Shown: in pieces, positions 9,674 through 18,419 of the stretch
Position numbering within the stretch: the first letter of the stretch is position 1
How the letters are laid out: each line of letters begins with the position of its first letter
Assembly: GCA_902566705.1 (NCBI GenBank)
Contig: CACFJT010000003.1
Span: 1 to 64,000 of the forward strand
DNA from: an uncultured Pelagibacteraceae bacterium
GTDB lineage: Bacteria; Pseudomonadota; Alphaproteobacteria; Pelagibacterales; Pelagibacteraceae
Direction: 5' to 3'
DNA: 64,000 nt
Notes under the pieces: model-generated
Database searches by the model: none
The model's input: only the letters and a program-made list of their open reading frames with translations
Told to the model about the DNA's origin: nothing
Translations under genes and position numbers: made by a program

Positions 9674-9904
9674 TTACCATTCAGTTATATTACTTTTATG
9701 GTCGTTAGCACCGTGTCTTTTTCTGGATAATGCGTTCAGCTCATCACTTTCAGATTTGCTTGTAATTACAGTCCATCCTATCCACACAGCAATTAACAAA
9801 AGAACTAGTATAAATTCACTAGATCCAGCTCCAGGATAAACCGATCCGCCAACTTCTTCAGCTGGTTTATTAAGATGATCTATCCAGTTTGATACTGTTG
9901 CCAT
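9674..9904 (-). CDS. Small membrane protein downstream of amtB (76 aa)
   Basis: The protein has 76 residues. A soluble N-terminus (VSNWIDHLNKPAEEVGGSVYPGAG) is followed by one transmembrane segment at about residues 30-47 (FILVLLLIAVWIGWTVI) and a charged tail. It lies 11 bases after the amtB stop, before the shared terminator, with a good Shine-Dalgarno sequence (AGGAGAA) upstream. Its placement suggests an accessory to the Amt channel. I know of no named family and infer nothing beyond co-expression. Confidence 0.7.
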   Translation of the reverse strand: MATVSNWIDHLNKPAEEVGGSVYPGAGSSEFILVLLLIAVWIGWTVITSKSESDELNALSRKRHGANDHKSNITEW

Positions 9905-9915
9905 ATTTTTCTCCT

Positions 9916-11316
9916 TTACCTGGTTGCTGATGAAACTGCTTTTTCATCTTCTTTAGCACTTTCCATCATTTCATAGTCAAGTCCAGCTATTTCAACTTCT
10001 CGCGGGATTCTTAATTTACCCATACCATTAAGAACTTTAGCGATGATATAGCCAGGTATTAATCCTAAAACAAAGAACATTATTATTGCTCCAATAAATT
10101 GTCCTAATGGATTAATTGTTGCATAAGTTGTTCCATCAAACATAGCTCCTACACTGTAACCAGATGAAGGATAACCATTTAGGACGAAACCGCAAATTAC
10201 AAGACCTACAAAACCAGCATAACCATGTACAGCTACTGCTCCAACAGCATCATCAATTTTGAACTTTCGTTCAACCCAGTAATGAAGTTTGTAAGCAATA
10301 ACAACTCCGATCATACCAATAACTAATGCTTGAATTGGATGATATAAGTCGTTTCCTGCAGATGCACATATAATGCCAGCTAGTCCACTTGAGTAGGTCC
10401 AGAAAGGATCACCTTTAGCAATAACATATCCAGCTAATAAACCTCCTGACAACGACATCAAAAAGTTCATTGTAATTCCACTTAAAGTAGTGGGTGTTAA
10501 ATAGATATTAGTTGCTGTCCAGAATGATATTCCTTCCATGCCATACTCTGGGCCAAGATCATATATTGGAACGTTACAAGCCGCATAAAATCCCCAAAAT
10601 CCAGTGTAAATTAAGAACAATCCAATTGTTACTAGCCAAGGATTTCTTGGACCAATGTTTCTTGGTTCACCACTTGATGAAAATTTTCCAATTCTTGGAC
10701 CTAAAACCATAAGCACACCTAAAGCAAATCCACCAGCAATGGCGTGAATTACACCCGATGCATATGCATCATGATAACCTAAGATTTTAAGCATCCAACC
10801 ATCAAAGTGCCATCCCCATGAAGCATCTATTGACCAGAAAACAGATCCTATTGCAATTGCTAAAACTCCAAATGCAAAAGTTGTTATTCTTTCAATAACT
10901 GCACCAGAAACTATAGACGCTGCGGTCCATGAAAATAAAAGGAATGCTGCCCAGAACACACCCATTATATGGTCGTTAAGATTGATTGCCATAAGAGCAT
11001 TTGTAGGATTAGCAAGATCATTTCCTCCAAATCCTCCACCTAGTACAAGCCCTGTACTTTCTGTCATTATTGACGGAGCTAATCCAGGTCCAGTTGGAAA
11101 AGCCCAATAAATCCACCAACCAAACAAAAACCAAGTTACTGTTACCAATGGTATCAGCATTGTGTTTTTCATAAGAGTATGTTGATGGTGTTTGTATCTT
11201 GAAGCTCCGACCTCATACATACAGAAACCAACGTGAATTAAAAACATTAGTACTACTGTTGTCCAGTAGTAAAATTCTGTAAATATCGTGGTAAGAGCAC
11301 CTAACTGATCAGTCAT
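9916..11316 (-). CDS. amtB: Ammonium/methylammonium transporter (Amt family)
   Basis: Multi-pass Amt channel of 466 residues. The start chosen is the ATG at 11316, because GGAGAGA lies just upstream; the frame is open a few codons further. The two pore histidines are present in GVIHAIAGGFALG and AVAVHGYAGFVGLVICG. The N-terminal FYYWTTVVLMFLIHVGFCMYEVG is atypical of E. coli AmtB. Its position beside mgsABC and GmaS-type ligases suggests uptake of methylammonium as well as ammonium. No glnK/PII gene is adjacent, unlike the usual glnK-amtB pair. Confidence 0.92.
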   Translation of the reverse strand: MTDQLGALTTIFTEFYYWTTVVLMFLIHVGFCMYEVGASRYKHHQHTLMKNTMLIPLVTVTWFLFGWWIYWAFPTGPGLAPSIMTESTGLVLGGGFGGNDLANPTNALMAINLNDHIMGVFWAAFLLFSWTAASIVSGAVIERITTFAFGVLAIAIGSVFWSIDASWGWHFDGWMLKILGYHDAYASGVIHAIAGGFALGVLMVLGPRIGKFSSSGEPRNIGPRNPWLVTIGLFLIYTGFWGFYAACNVPIYDLGPEYGMEGISFWTATNIYLTPTTLSGITMNFLMSLSGGLLAGYVIAKGDPFWTYSSGLAGIICASAGNDLYHPIQALVIGMIGVVIAYKLHYWVERKFKIDDAVGAVAVHGYAGFVGLVICGFVLNGYPSSGYSVGAMFDGTTYATINPLGQFIGAIIMFFVLGLIPGYIIAKVLNGMGKLRIPREVEIAGLDYEMMESAKEDEKAVSSATR

Positions 11317-11443
11317 ATTCTCTCTCCATATTTGTTTATTCAAAGCCTATTAAATTTTATGATTCGTTACAAATATAAAGAGATCAAAAAAGTCTAGTTA
11401 TGAACACTAGATTTACAAAAATAATCAACTATTGATTGTAATA

Positions 11444-11854
11444 TTAAAACTTTAAGTAAGCTTTTTTCAAATCAACAAGTGGATGTTTTGGAGACATTTG
11501 AAATTTAACCAAGAGCTCTCTTGCAATCATATCTCTATCTTGTTGGTTGTTAGGTAACTTTATTGAACTTGGAATAGTAACCCAACCATTTGCATTTCTA
11601 CAGAAAACTGCAGGTCGATCCTCTTCATAACCCATATGCACATCTTCCAGCCAATTAAGATCATCCCATCCCATTGCCTCAATGTATTTTTTTAGAAAAG
11701 GAGTGATTTTGCTATAATCAGGCAAAAGGTTAACGTCATATCTGTAACCAATAGACTGACCAATCATTTTTTCTCTAGCCGTCTCTTTTTTTTTACCTAG
11801 TTGACCCTTGACCTCTTTTGCTTTTGATAACTTTTTATTCTTTTTCTTTGGCAT
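11444..11854 (-). CDS. Unknown protein between mgsC and amtB, Lys-rich N-terminus
   Basis: The protein has 136 residues. The first 30 are almost all Lys, Glu and Gly (MPKKKNKKLSKAKEVKG), then a folded part contains YRYDVNLLPDY, WDDLNWLEDVHMGYEEDRPAVFCRN and WVTIPSSIKLP. It starts eight bases after the mgsC stop and is surely co-transcribed with the mgs genes. The MPKKK start resembles that of MgsC next door (MPKKKSKK), so both may use a similar basic tail. I recognise no family; a role as a partner of the synthase is only an inference from position. Confidence 0.7.
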   Translation of the reverse strand: MPKKKNKKLSKAKEVKGQLGKKKETAREKMIGQSIGYRYDVNLLPDYSKITPFLKKYIEAMGWDDLNWLEDVHMGYEEDRPAVFCRNANGWVTIPSSIKLPNNQQDRDMIARELLVKFQMSPKHPLVDLKKAYLKF

Positions 11855-11862
11855 AATTATTT

Positions 11863-13275
11863 CTATATTTTGTGATAATTATCAACACCTACAGTGTAAT
11901 TAGTTCCAGCCAGTGGAACTTTAGCTAATGCTGATGCTTCTGATGTTAAAGCAGCCAAATCTTCTGGCTCTAAAGAGTGGATATTAGTTTTACCACAAGC
12001 TCTAGCTAATAGCTGAGCCTCTAAAGTCATTGAGTGAAGATAATTGTAAACTCTTAATGCTGCATCATCAGGGTTTAATCTTGCTCTTAATTTAGGATCT
12101 TGTGTTGCAACACCAACAGGGCAACGTCCTGTATGGCAGTGATAACATTCACCTGCTTTTACTCCCATCTCTTTTTCAAAATCAGCTTCTGGGATATCTT
12201 TGTTACAGTTTAATGCAATCATTGAACCAGTACCAATAGCGATTGCATCAGCTCCAAGAGCTAAAGCTTTAGCCATATCTGCACCGTCTCTTACTCCGCC
12301 AGCATAAATTAATGTTACTTTTCCAGTTTTACCAACATCATCGATCGCTCTTCTTGCTTCTCGTATTGCAGCTATACCTGGAATACCAGTGTTTGCAGCA
12401 GCGATATGTGGGCCAGCTCCAGTAGAACCTTCCATTCCATCTAAATAAATAGAGTCTGGGTCACATTTTGCAGCCATACGCACATCATCATAAACTTTAG
12501 ATGCACCTAACTTTAATTGTATTGGCACTTTATTTTTTGTTAACTGTCTAAGTTCTTCCACTTTTAAAGCTAAATCATCTGGACCTAACCAGTCAGGGTG
12601 TCTAGCTGGAGATCTTTGGTCTATACCAGATGGTAATGATCTCATCTCAGCAACTTGGTCAGTAACTTTTTGACCCATTAAATGTCCACCCATTCCAACT
12701 TTTTGACCTTGTCCAATAAATACCTCAATACCATCTGCTAATTGTGCGTGATGTGGGTTAAAACCATATCTTGATTGAATACATTGGTAATACCATTTTT
12801 CAGAATATCTTCTTTCATCAGGTATCATTCCACCTTCACCTGAACATGTAGCACTACCTGCCATAGTTGCTCCTCTTGCTAAAGCAGTTTTTGCTTCGTA
12901 AGATAGAGCACCAAAACTCATTCCCGTAATATAAACTGGAATATCTAATTCAATTGGATTTTCACATCTAGGACCAATTACAGTCTTTGTTTCACATTTC
13001 TCTCTGTAACCTTCGATTACAAATCTAGTTAGTGTTCCAGGTAAGAAAACTAAGTCGTCAAAAGTAGGAATTTTTTTCATTAATGCCATTCCACGCATTC
13101 TGTATCTTCCTAATTGAGCTTTTATATGAATGTCGTCTATTACTTCAGGAGTGAAGATAGCATTATGTCCTAATAAACTTTTATTTCTTTTACCTTCCTC
13201 GTGCGCGTGGACATCTGCTTTCCCACCAACACCTTTTCCATTTTTTTTAATTTTTTTACTTTTTTTCTTAGGCAT
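11863..13275 (-). CDS. mgsC: N-methylglutamate synthase subunit C (FMN/Fe-S glutamate-synthase-like)
   Basis: The protein has 470 residues and matches the FMN-binding central domain of glutamate synthase. Visible blocks are PVYITGMSFGALSYEAKTALARGA, QLKLGASKVYDDVRMA, YLDGMEGSTGAGP and IYAGGVRDGADMAKALALGADA. The Fe-S cysteine block is CYHCHTGRCPVGVATQDP. Separate genes for the amidotransferase, FMN and GXGXG domains mark the N-methylglutamate synthase arrangement (MgsABC), which makes N-methylglutamate from methylamine-derived gamma-glutamylmethylamide. A Lys-rich leader of about 25 residues is unusual. The start overlaps the mgsB stop as TAATG. The general glxD annotation is equivalent. Confidence 0.85.
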   Translation of the reverse strand: MPKKKSKKIKKNGKGVGGKADVHAHEEGKRNKSLLGHNAIFTPEVIDDIHIKAQLGRYRMRGMALMKKIPTFDDLVFLPGTLTRFVIEGYREKCETKTVIGPRCENPIELDIPVYITGMSFGALSYEAKTALARGATMAGSATCSGEGGMIPDERRYSEKWYYQCIQSRYGFNPHHAQLADGIEVFIGQGQKVGMGGHLMGQKVTDQVAEMRSLPSGIDQRSPARHPDWLGPDDLALKVEELRQLTKNKVPIQLKLGASKVYDDVRMAAKCDPDSIYLDGMEGSTGAGPHIAAANTGIPGIAAIREARRAIDDVGKTGKVTLIYAGGVRDGADMAKALALGADAIAIGTGSMIALNCNKDIPEADFEKEMGVKAGECYHCHTGRCPVGVATQDPKLRARLNPDDAALRVYNYLHSMTLEAQLLARACGKTNIHSLEPEDLAALTSEASALAKVPLAGTNYTVGVDNYHKI

Positions 13276-14129
13276 TAAATTGCTCCCTTCTTCTCTGTAG
13301 GTTCTAAATTATCGTAATTCCAAAGTTTTTTACCTGCTACAATTTTTTTCATTTTACTTACATCGAAATTTTCACCTATTTCAGCAACCTTTAATTTTCT
13401 TTTGAGCCAATCTTGGTCGCTTGATGTTAATTCCGAATCTACAGCATCACTACCATACGAGCCAATTTCTCCACCTACGAAAATTGTCCCATCATACATA
13501 GAGTCACCTAGGTTAATACCAACATCTCCCAGGATAATTATTCTTCCTCTTTGCATCATAAAACCTGTAAATGCACCCGCATCCCCACCGATAATTATAG
13601 TTCCACCTTTCATGTCGATACCTGTTCTAGCACCAACACTACCTTTACAAATTAAATCTCCACCTCTAATTGCCGCACCAAAACATGATCCAGCATTTTT
13701 TTCAATTACTACTTTACCAGCCATTAAGTTTTCTGCACATGACCATCCAACTCTTCCGTTAATTCTGACTATTGGACCATCACAAGAACCCATTCCAAAG
13801 TATCCTAAACTTCCTTCAAAAATTAAATTAAGTTTATTTAAAATACCAACTCCAAGACTGTGTTTGCCTTGTGGGTTTTTAATAACTATTGTTCCATAAC
13901 CTTGGCTCATTAAGTTATCAATTTCTTTATTAGCCTCAGGAGCTGTCATGTCTTTAACATCAAGCTCAGTTCTTTTATTAAAATCAACATCGTACGTACC
14001 AAAGTAATAAAAGTTTTCTGCTTCATCAGGATTAAAGAATTTTTGTTGAGTTCTTCCTGTTAATACCTCGGTGTGCATACCCATTGATTGGGCTTTTGAT
14101 TTTTTCGACACAGTTTTTAGATTTGCCAT
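13275..14129 (-). CDS. mgsB: N-methylglutamate synthase subunit B (GXGXG domain)
   Basis: The protein has 284 residues. After a short basic leader it forms a right-handed beta-helix of repeated glycine-rich turns (GRVGWSCAENLMAG, GSCFGAAIRGGDL, GSVGARTGIDMKGG, GDAGAFTGFMMQRG). This is the GXGXG domain found at the C-terminus of glutamate synthase and as a free subunit in MgsB/GlxC. Its start lies inside the end of mgsA (13-base overlap), and its stop overlaps mgsC, so the three subunits are translationally coupled. Confidence 0.87.
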   Translation of the reverse strand: MANLKTVSKKSKAQSMGMHTEVLTGRTQQKFFNPDEAENFYYFGTYDVDFNKRTELDVKDMTAPEANKEIDNLMSQGYGTIVIKNPQGKHSLGVGILNKLNLIFEGSLGYFGMGSCDGPIVRINGRVGWSCAENLMAGKVVIEKNAGSCFGAAIRGGDLICKGSVGARTGIDMKGGTIIIGGDAGAFTGFMMQRGRIIILGDVGINLGDSMYDGTIFVGGEIGSYGSDAVDSELTSSDQDWLKRKLKVAEIGENFDVSKMKKIVAGKKLWNYDNLEPTEKKGAI

Positions 14130-15061
14130 ACTTTCACCTCCCCATCAAATGGATCATATGTATCAATTTCTTGTGGTAATACAGACCTTATTGCAATTTC
14201 CTCTGATCCCATTGCTACTAAATCGTCAGACTCATACAAAACCAAAGGTTTTGCAGCCATTGTATCTTTAGCCATACCTAATGAATCTTTAGTTGCGACA
14301 AAGTACGTGAAAACTCCATCAAGACCAGTTAGTGACTCTTTCATTCCTTCTTCTAAAGTTGCTCCATGTCTCATTTTTTCTGCAATATAAACTGCAATTA
14401 ATTCTGAGTCACATTCAGACATAAATCTCATTCCCTTGTTTTCTAAAACTCTTCTGTTATTCCAATAGTTAGTTAATTGTCCATTATGTACTACAGATAC
14501 ATCACTAAATGGATAGCCCCAGAAAGGGTGAGCGGACTTAATATCCACACCTGATTCAGTTGCCATTCTAGCATGACCGATTGCATGTGTTCCAACTACT
14601 TTATCTAAACTATATCTGTCACAGACCATTTTAGCATTTCCAAGATCTTTAATTACCTCTAAAGATTTTCCCATAGAAAGAATTTCTACACCTGGAATAC
14701 TTTCAATTCTTTGTGAAAAATCTAACAAATCTTTTGTATCATAATCAATCTCATATCTTAGAGAGTAAGGAAGAGTTCTCTCTTCTTTAACCACTTTTGC
14801 ACCCATCTCAGCCAAAGTTTCATCTACAATTTTTTTTCTTTCATCGTAAACTGACACATCTTCCATAATAGATGAACTTCCTTCTCCTACGTTTTCACCA
14901 ACTTTAAAACGCATAATGAAGTTTTTTCCATCTGTATCACCATATAAAGCGTAACCTGTAGAATCTTCTCCTCTATGTTTTAATGCTTGGAGCATTCCTT
15001 GTAATTCGCTACCAACATTTGAAGATTTCCCTCTATGAATTAAACCTGCTATTCCACACAT
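14117..15061 (-). CDS. mgsA: N-methylglutamate synthase subunit A (class II glutamine amidotransferase domain)
   Basis: The protein has 314 residues. It begins MCGIAGLIH, giving the N-terminal nucleophile Cys2 of Ntn-type amidotransferases. It also has LKHRGEDSTGYALYG, HAIGHARMATESG and VVHNGQLTNYWNNR, the typical glutaminase blocks. As MgsA (GlxB) it supplies the amide-hydrolysing half of N-methylglutamate synthase, with MgsB and MgsC encoded directly downstream. It lies about 30 bases after the glutamine-synthetase-family gene and is the first of the coupled trio. Confidence 0.87.
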   Translation of the reverse strand: MCGIAGLIHRGKSSNVGSELQGMLQALKHRGEDSTGYALYGDTDGKNFIMRFKVGENVGEGSSSIMEDVSVYDERKKIVDETLAEMGAKVVKEERTLPYSLRYEIDYDTKDLLDFSQRIESIPGVEILSMGKSLEVIKDLGNAKMVCDRYSLDKVVGTHAIGHARMATESGVDIKSAHPFWGYPFSDVSVVHNGQLTNYWNNRRVLENKGMRFMSECDSELIAVYIAEKMRHGATLEEGMKESLTGLDGVFTYFVATKDSLGMAKDTMAAKPLVLYESDDLVAMGSEEIAIRSVLPQEIDTYDPFDGEVKVWQI

Positions 15062-15093
15062 ATATTTATACCCTTTCTATCTATTTCTGTGAC

Positions 15094-16563
15094 CTACGGT
15101 AGACAATCGAGATAAGTATCCAGATCCCATTGTGTAGTTGCACCAAGAAATCTTTCCCACTCATCGTTTTTGTACCAATGGAAAACTTTATACATTTCAT
15201 CTGGCATTGCAGATTTGATGACTTCATCCTCTGCCAATCTATCTAAAGCTTCACCTAAACTTAGTGGAAGTTTTTTAACATCTTTTCCAGCTTTTTGAGC
15301 TTCATAAATATTTCTAGACTCAGGAGCTGCTGGTTTCATCTTCTTACTTATACCTTCATCGCAAGCTTTTAATAAAGCAGCACCTAGTAGATAAGGATTA
15401 TGCATAGAATCTACCGATCTATATTCAAATCTTCCTGGAGCAGAAACTCTCAAACCACAAGTTCTATTTTGATATCCCCAGTCAGCATAAACAGGAGCCC
15501 AAAAACCTTGATCCCATAATCTTCTGTAAGAATTTACGGTTGAAGATCCAAGAGCAGTTAATGCTGGCAAGTGCTTCATGATACCTGCAATTGATTGTAA
15601 ACCAATTTTACCTGGTAATTGCATATCTTTTGTATCTGGCATGAAAGTATTAGTACCACCTTCAACATAACTAAATACTTCTTCAACACCTGGAAGTGTT
15701 TTGTTTCCAAGTTTGTTTAGTTTAATTTTTCCACCTTTCCATAAAGACATATTTGTATGACAACCACTTGCAGAAACACCCATAAATGGTTTTGTCATAA
15801 AGCAAGCTATTAGATTATGTTCTCTAGCAACTTGAGCACAAATTTGTCTGTAGGTTGATAATCTATCTGCGTTCCTTAAAACGTTATCATAGGTCCAATT
15901 TAATTCTAATTGACCTGGCGCATCTTCATGGTCTCCTTGAATCATATCAAGACCCATTGCTTTTGCGTACTCAATAACCTTCATAAATACTGGTCTTAAT
16001 GACTCAAATTGATCAATGTGATAACAGAATGGTTTAGAAAAACCTTTACCTGTAGGTGTCCCATCCTCATTTTTTGTTAACCACATCATTTCAGGCTCAG
16101 TACCAACTCTTAATTCTAGACCATGTTTTTTCTTAAATTCATCCATAAAAATTCTTAGATTTCCTCTGCAGTCTGAAGTTAAATGACCGCCTGGATTTTT
16201 TCTTTCTTCTCTGTTTCTAAAACAAGTTACAAATACTCTTCCAACTCTTTTATCCCATGGTAATTGAACAAAAGTTTCAGGATCAGGTATTCCAACAAGC
16301 TCCATAGCTTCTGGACCATAGCCAATGTAATTATTGTGACGATCTAAAAATAAGTTTGCAGTTGCTCCGTAAACTAATTGAAATCCTTTTTCTGCAGTTC
16401 TTTCCCAATGATCTGCAGGTATACCTTTACCAACAACTCTACCTGTCACAGAAATGAATTGATAATAAATATACGTAATGCCAAGTTCATTAATTTTTTC
16501 TCTGACTTTTTTAACTAATTTTGCTCTACCTGGCTGGTTAACGTGCTTCTCTAGATCTGTCAT
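15094..16563 (-). CDS. Glutamine synthetase-family ligase beside mgsABC
   Basis: The protein has 489 residues from the ATG at 16563, chosen because GAGGGG lies six bases upstream; an in-frame GTG lies two codons earlier. It is a GS-family ligase: TEPEMMWL and GDHEDAPGQLELNW (metal/ATP site), SGCHTNMSLW, and NRTCGLRVSAPGRFEYRSVDS. It differs from the GmaS/GlnT-like protein at 8128-9453 in reading EDAPGQL instead of EDANGQF and lacking GNNRTH. Because it heads the mgsABC block it may be the operon's own gamma-glutamylmethylamide synthetase, or a ligase for another amine. The window holds two candidates and sequence alone does not decide. Confidence 0.7.
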   Translation of the reverse strand: MTDLEKHVNQPGRAKLVKKVREKINELGITYIYYQFISVTGRVVGKGIPADHWERTAEKGFQLVYGATANLFLDRHNNYIGYGPEAMELVGIPDPETFVQLPWDKRVGRVFVTCFRNREERKNPGGHLTSDCRGNLRIFMDEFKKKHGLELRVGTEPEMMWLTKNEDGTPTGKGFSKPFCYHIDQFESLRPVFMKVIEYAKAMGLDMIQGDHEDAPGQLELNWTYDNVLRNADRLSTYRQICAQVAREHNLIACFMTKPFMGVSASGCHTNMSLWKGGKIKLNKLGNKTLPGVEEVFSYVEGGTNTFMPDTKDMQLPGKIGLQSIAGIMKHLPALTALGSSTVNSYRRLWDQGFWAPVYADWGYQNRTCGLRVSAPGRFEYRSVDSMHNPYLLGAALLKACDEGISKKMKPAAPESRNIYEAQKAGKDVKKLPLSLGEALDRLAEDEVIKSAMPDEMYKVFHWYKNDEWERFLGATTQWDLDTYLDCLP

Positions 16564-16632
16564 TTTCACCCCTCAATGAATTTAATTTATTCAAAAGTAG
16601 CTGAAAAATTTATTTGTGTCTAGGCTTAGAGT

Positions 16633-17961
16633 CTAGCTCCAAGGAAACGGACTGTTCGAAGTAGGGTGAAGTTCTCCCTTCTCGTAACGGTTGAATCTAA
16701 ATGGTTTTAACAAATCACTTTCAGTACCAAGAATTTCTTTTGCAACAAGTTCGCCAACCCCAATCATTTTATAACCGTGGTTTGCATCTGCAATCATGTA
16801 AACGTTTTCGAAAAATCTGTCAAAGATTGGAAAGGAGTCTGGTGTCATACATCCAAGACCACCCGAAGGTCCTTTTCTATATAAATCAGATTTACCTTCA
16901 AATCTTTTTTGACAATGAGCTAAAGCTGAACACCACATTTCACTAAATGCATCAGTTGTTTGATACTCAGGAGATTCAATTCCATAAGGATCAACATTAA
17001 CTTGATCAAAATGCTTTTTAACTATGTATGGTGAAGTTCCACCTTGAACACCTAATCCATCTATATCAGGTTTATAATAAATTCCCCAAATTTTATCTGT
17101 TAATAATTTTTTAGTTTTGTCTGAATATAACGGAGCAGTCGAGTCTACATGAACCACAGGTGGTTGTTTTCCATCATTTGTTTTTAGAAAATCTGCCTCA
17201 ACACCAATCACACCCTCTTGTAGCATCCAATATGTCCACATGTCAGTTTCATGCATTTTACCATCTTTGCCTTTGATGTTTGCCGTTTTAGGTAGTTCTA
17301 ACATGTTCCAAAAATCTCTTGCCCAAGGACCTGCACCGATAACAACCTGTTCACATTCAATTATACCTTTATTCGTTTCTACTCCTGTAACAGCTTGACT
17401 GTTACTTCCTTTTTTAAATCCTGTTACCTTTACACCTTTCATAACTTGAACACCATTTGATGTAGATTTACTCTCAAGTGCTTTAATTGAATCTTTGTTA
17501 AATGCGTATCCACCTTTTTTTTCATGAAGTACCGAAGTTATACCTTGTGCCTGCCAATCATCAAAAATACCCTTCATGTAATTTGAACAATCTTTTTCAC
17601 CTTCTATGAAGACTGACTCGTATCCAATAGCTTTTTGTTGTTCATAAATAGTTGCAACATCTTCATGCATCACTTCGGGTGATATTTGCATATAACCAAC
17701 TGGATTGTATTTAAATGCTTTAGGATCACTCTCCCAAACAGAAACTGAGTGAGCCATTAATTCTCGCATTGCTGGTTGAAAATAATTATTTCTTACAACA
17801 CCACATGCAATTCCACTTGCACCAGCTGCTGTATCTTTTTTTTCTAAGACAACGATGTCACCAGGATTTTTGTAGGTTTCAGAAAGTTTCCAAGCAGTAC
17901 TTAGACCATGTATTCCACCACCGATTATAACTACTTTAGCCTTTGAAGGTAATGTCGTCAT
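16633..17961 (-). CDS. FAD-dependent amine oxidoreductase (DAO/SoxB-like)
   Basis: The protein has 442 residues. The dinucleotide-binding motif is VVIIGGGIHGLSTAWKLSE at residues 10-28, followed by GASGIACGVVRNNYF, which resembles the flavin region of sarcosine-oxidase beta-type enzymes. The C-terminal GCMTPDSFPIFDRF...ADANHGYKMIGVGELVAKEI is the usual DAO-family ending. It lies upstream of the GS/mgs block on the same strand. A reasonable guess is oxidation of N-methylglutamate or another N-methyl amino acid, which would complete methylamine oxidation. The usual four-subunit N-methylglutamate dehydrogenase genes are not adjacent. Substrate is uncertain. Confidence 0.7.
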   Translation of the reverse strand: MTTLPSKAKVVIIGGGIHGLSTAWKLSETYKNPGDIVVLEKKDTAAGASGIACGVVRNNYFQPAMRELMAHSVSVWESDPKAFKYNPVGYMQISPEVMHEDVATIYEQQKAIGYESVFIEGEKDCSNYMKGIFDDWQAQGITSVLHEKKGGYAFNKDSIKALESKSTSNGVQVMKGVKVTGFKKGSNSQAVTGVETNKGIIECEQVVIGAGPWARDFWNMLELPKTANIKGKDGKMHETDMWTYWMLQEGVIGVEADFLKTNDGKQPPVVHVDSTAPLYSDKTKKLLTDKIWGIYYKPDIDGLGVQGGTSPYIVKKHFDQVNVDPYGIESPEYQTTDAFSEMWCSALAHCQKRFEGKSDLYRKGPSGGLGCMTPDSFPIFDRFFENVYMIADANHGYKMIGVGELVAKEILGTESDLLKPFRFNRYEKGELHPTSNSPFPWS

Positions 17962-18062
17962 GACAAAACATTATTTTTTGGCAAGAGCAATTAATATAAT
18001 TTTTTATAGAACTAAAATTTATATATAAAATATAGATATTTTGGTTTTATTTAAATATTTGG

Positions 18063-18414
18063 CTAATAACTTATGTTTTTTAAAGTAAGCAAATAATCAT
18101 TGAATTCTTTAATAAAAGATTCACTTGGCATTATATTTTTAATTCGCTGATCAGTTGAAGTTTTTTCCAGTCTAAAGAATCCTTTTTCACAAGCTTCTGT
18201 AATTATTAAAGCTGATTTAGGTCTAGAAGTCTTGAATAGTTTTGTTTTTAATTCCTCTACTGATAATTTTTTACCCTCTTTATAAGCAGACATTACTAAC
18301 AACATCATATGATAGTGCGATGGTGATTTTCTAAAAAAAATAATTGCTCGATGTATGAGATTGCCTCATTTGATCTTCCCAAAAATCTAAAAGGGTTTTT
18401 TTTTCTTTTGGCAT
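18063..18414 (-). pseudogene. MarR-like winged-helix regulator, frameshifted at a T8 run
   Basis: The ATG at 18414 lies just after the tdm stop. Its frame runs 27 codons and hits a stop inside eight T (A run 18333-18340). With seven T it continues to 18063, giving a 116-residue protein. The downstream half contains a helix-turn-helix-like region (LSVEELKTKLFKTSRPKSALIITEACEKGFF) and a wing-like TDQRIKNIMPSESFIKEF, as in small MarR-type regulators. Position suggests control of tdm and TMAO genes. Without restoration only an 81-residue fragment (from 18308) could be made. Family is inferred from short motifs. Confidence 0.6.
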
Positions 18415-18419
18415 ACTTC

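Noticed and set aside
11393..11411. Inverted repeat TCTAGT...ACTAGA upstream of amtB as a possible operator
   Set aside because: Arms are only six bases and such dyads are common by chance in AT-rich DNA; not enough to call a site.
13402..13899. 165-residue open frame on the plus strand opposite mgsB
   Set aside because: It is the antisense shadow of the repetitive GXGXG coding region; its Pro/Ile-rich product has no domain and no ribosome site.
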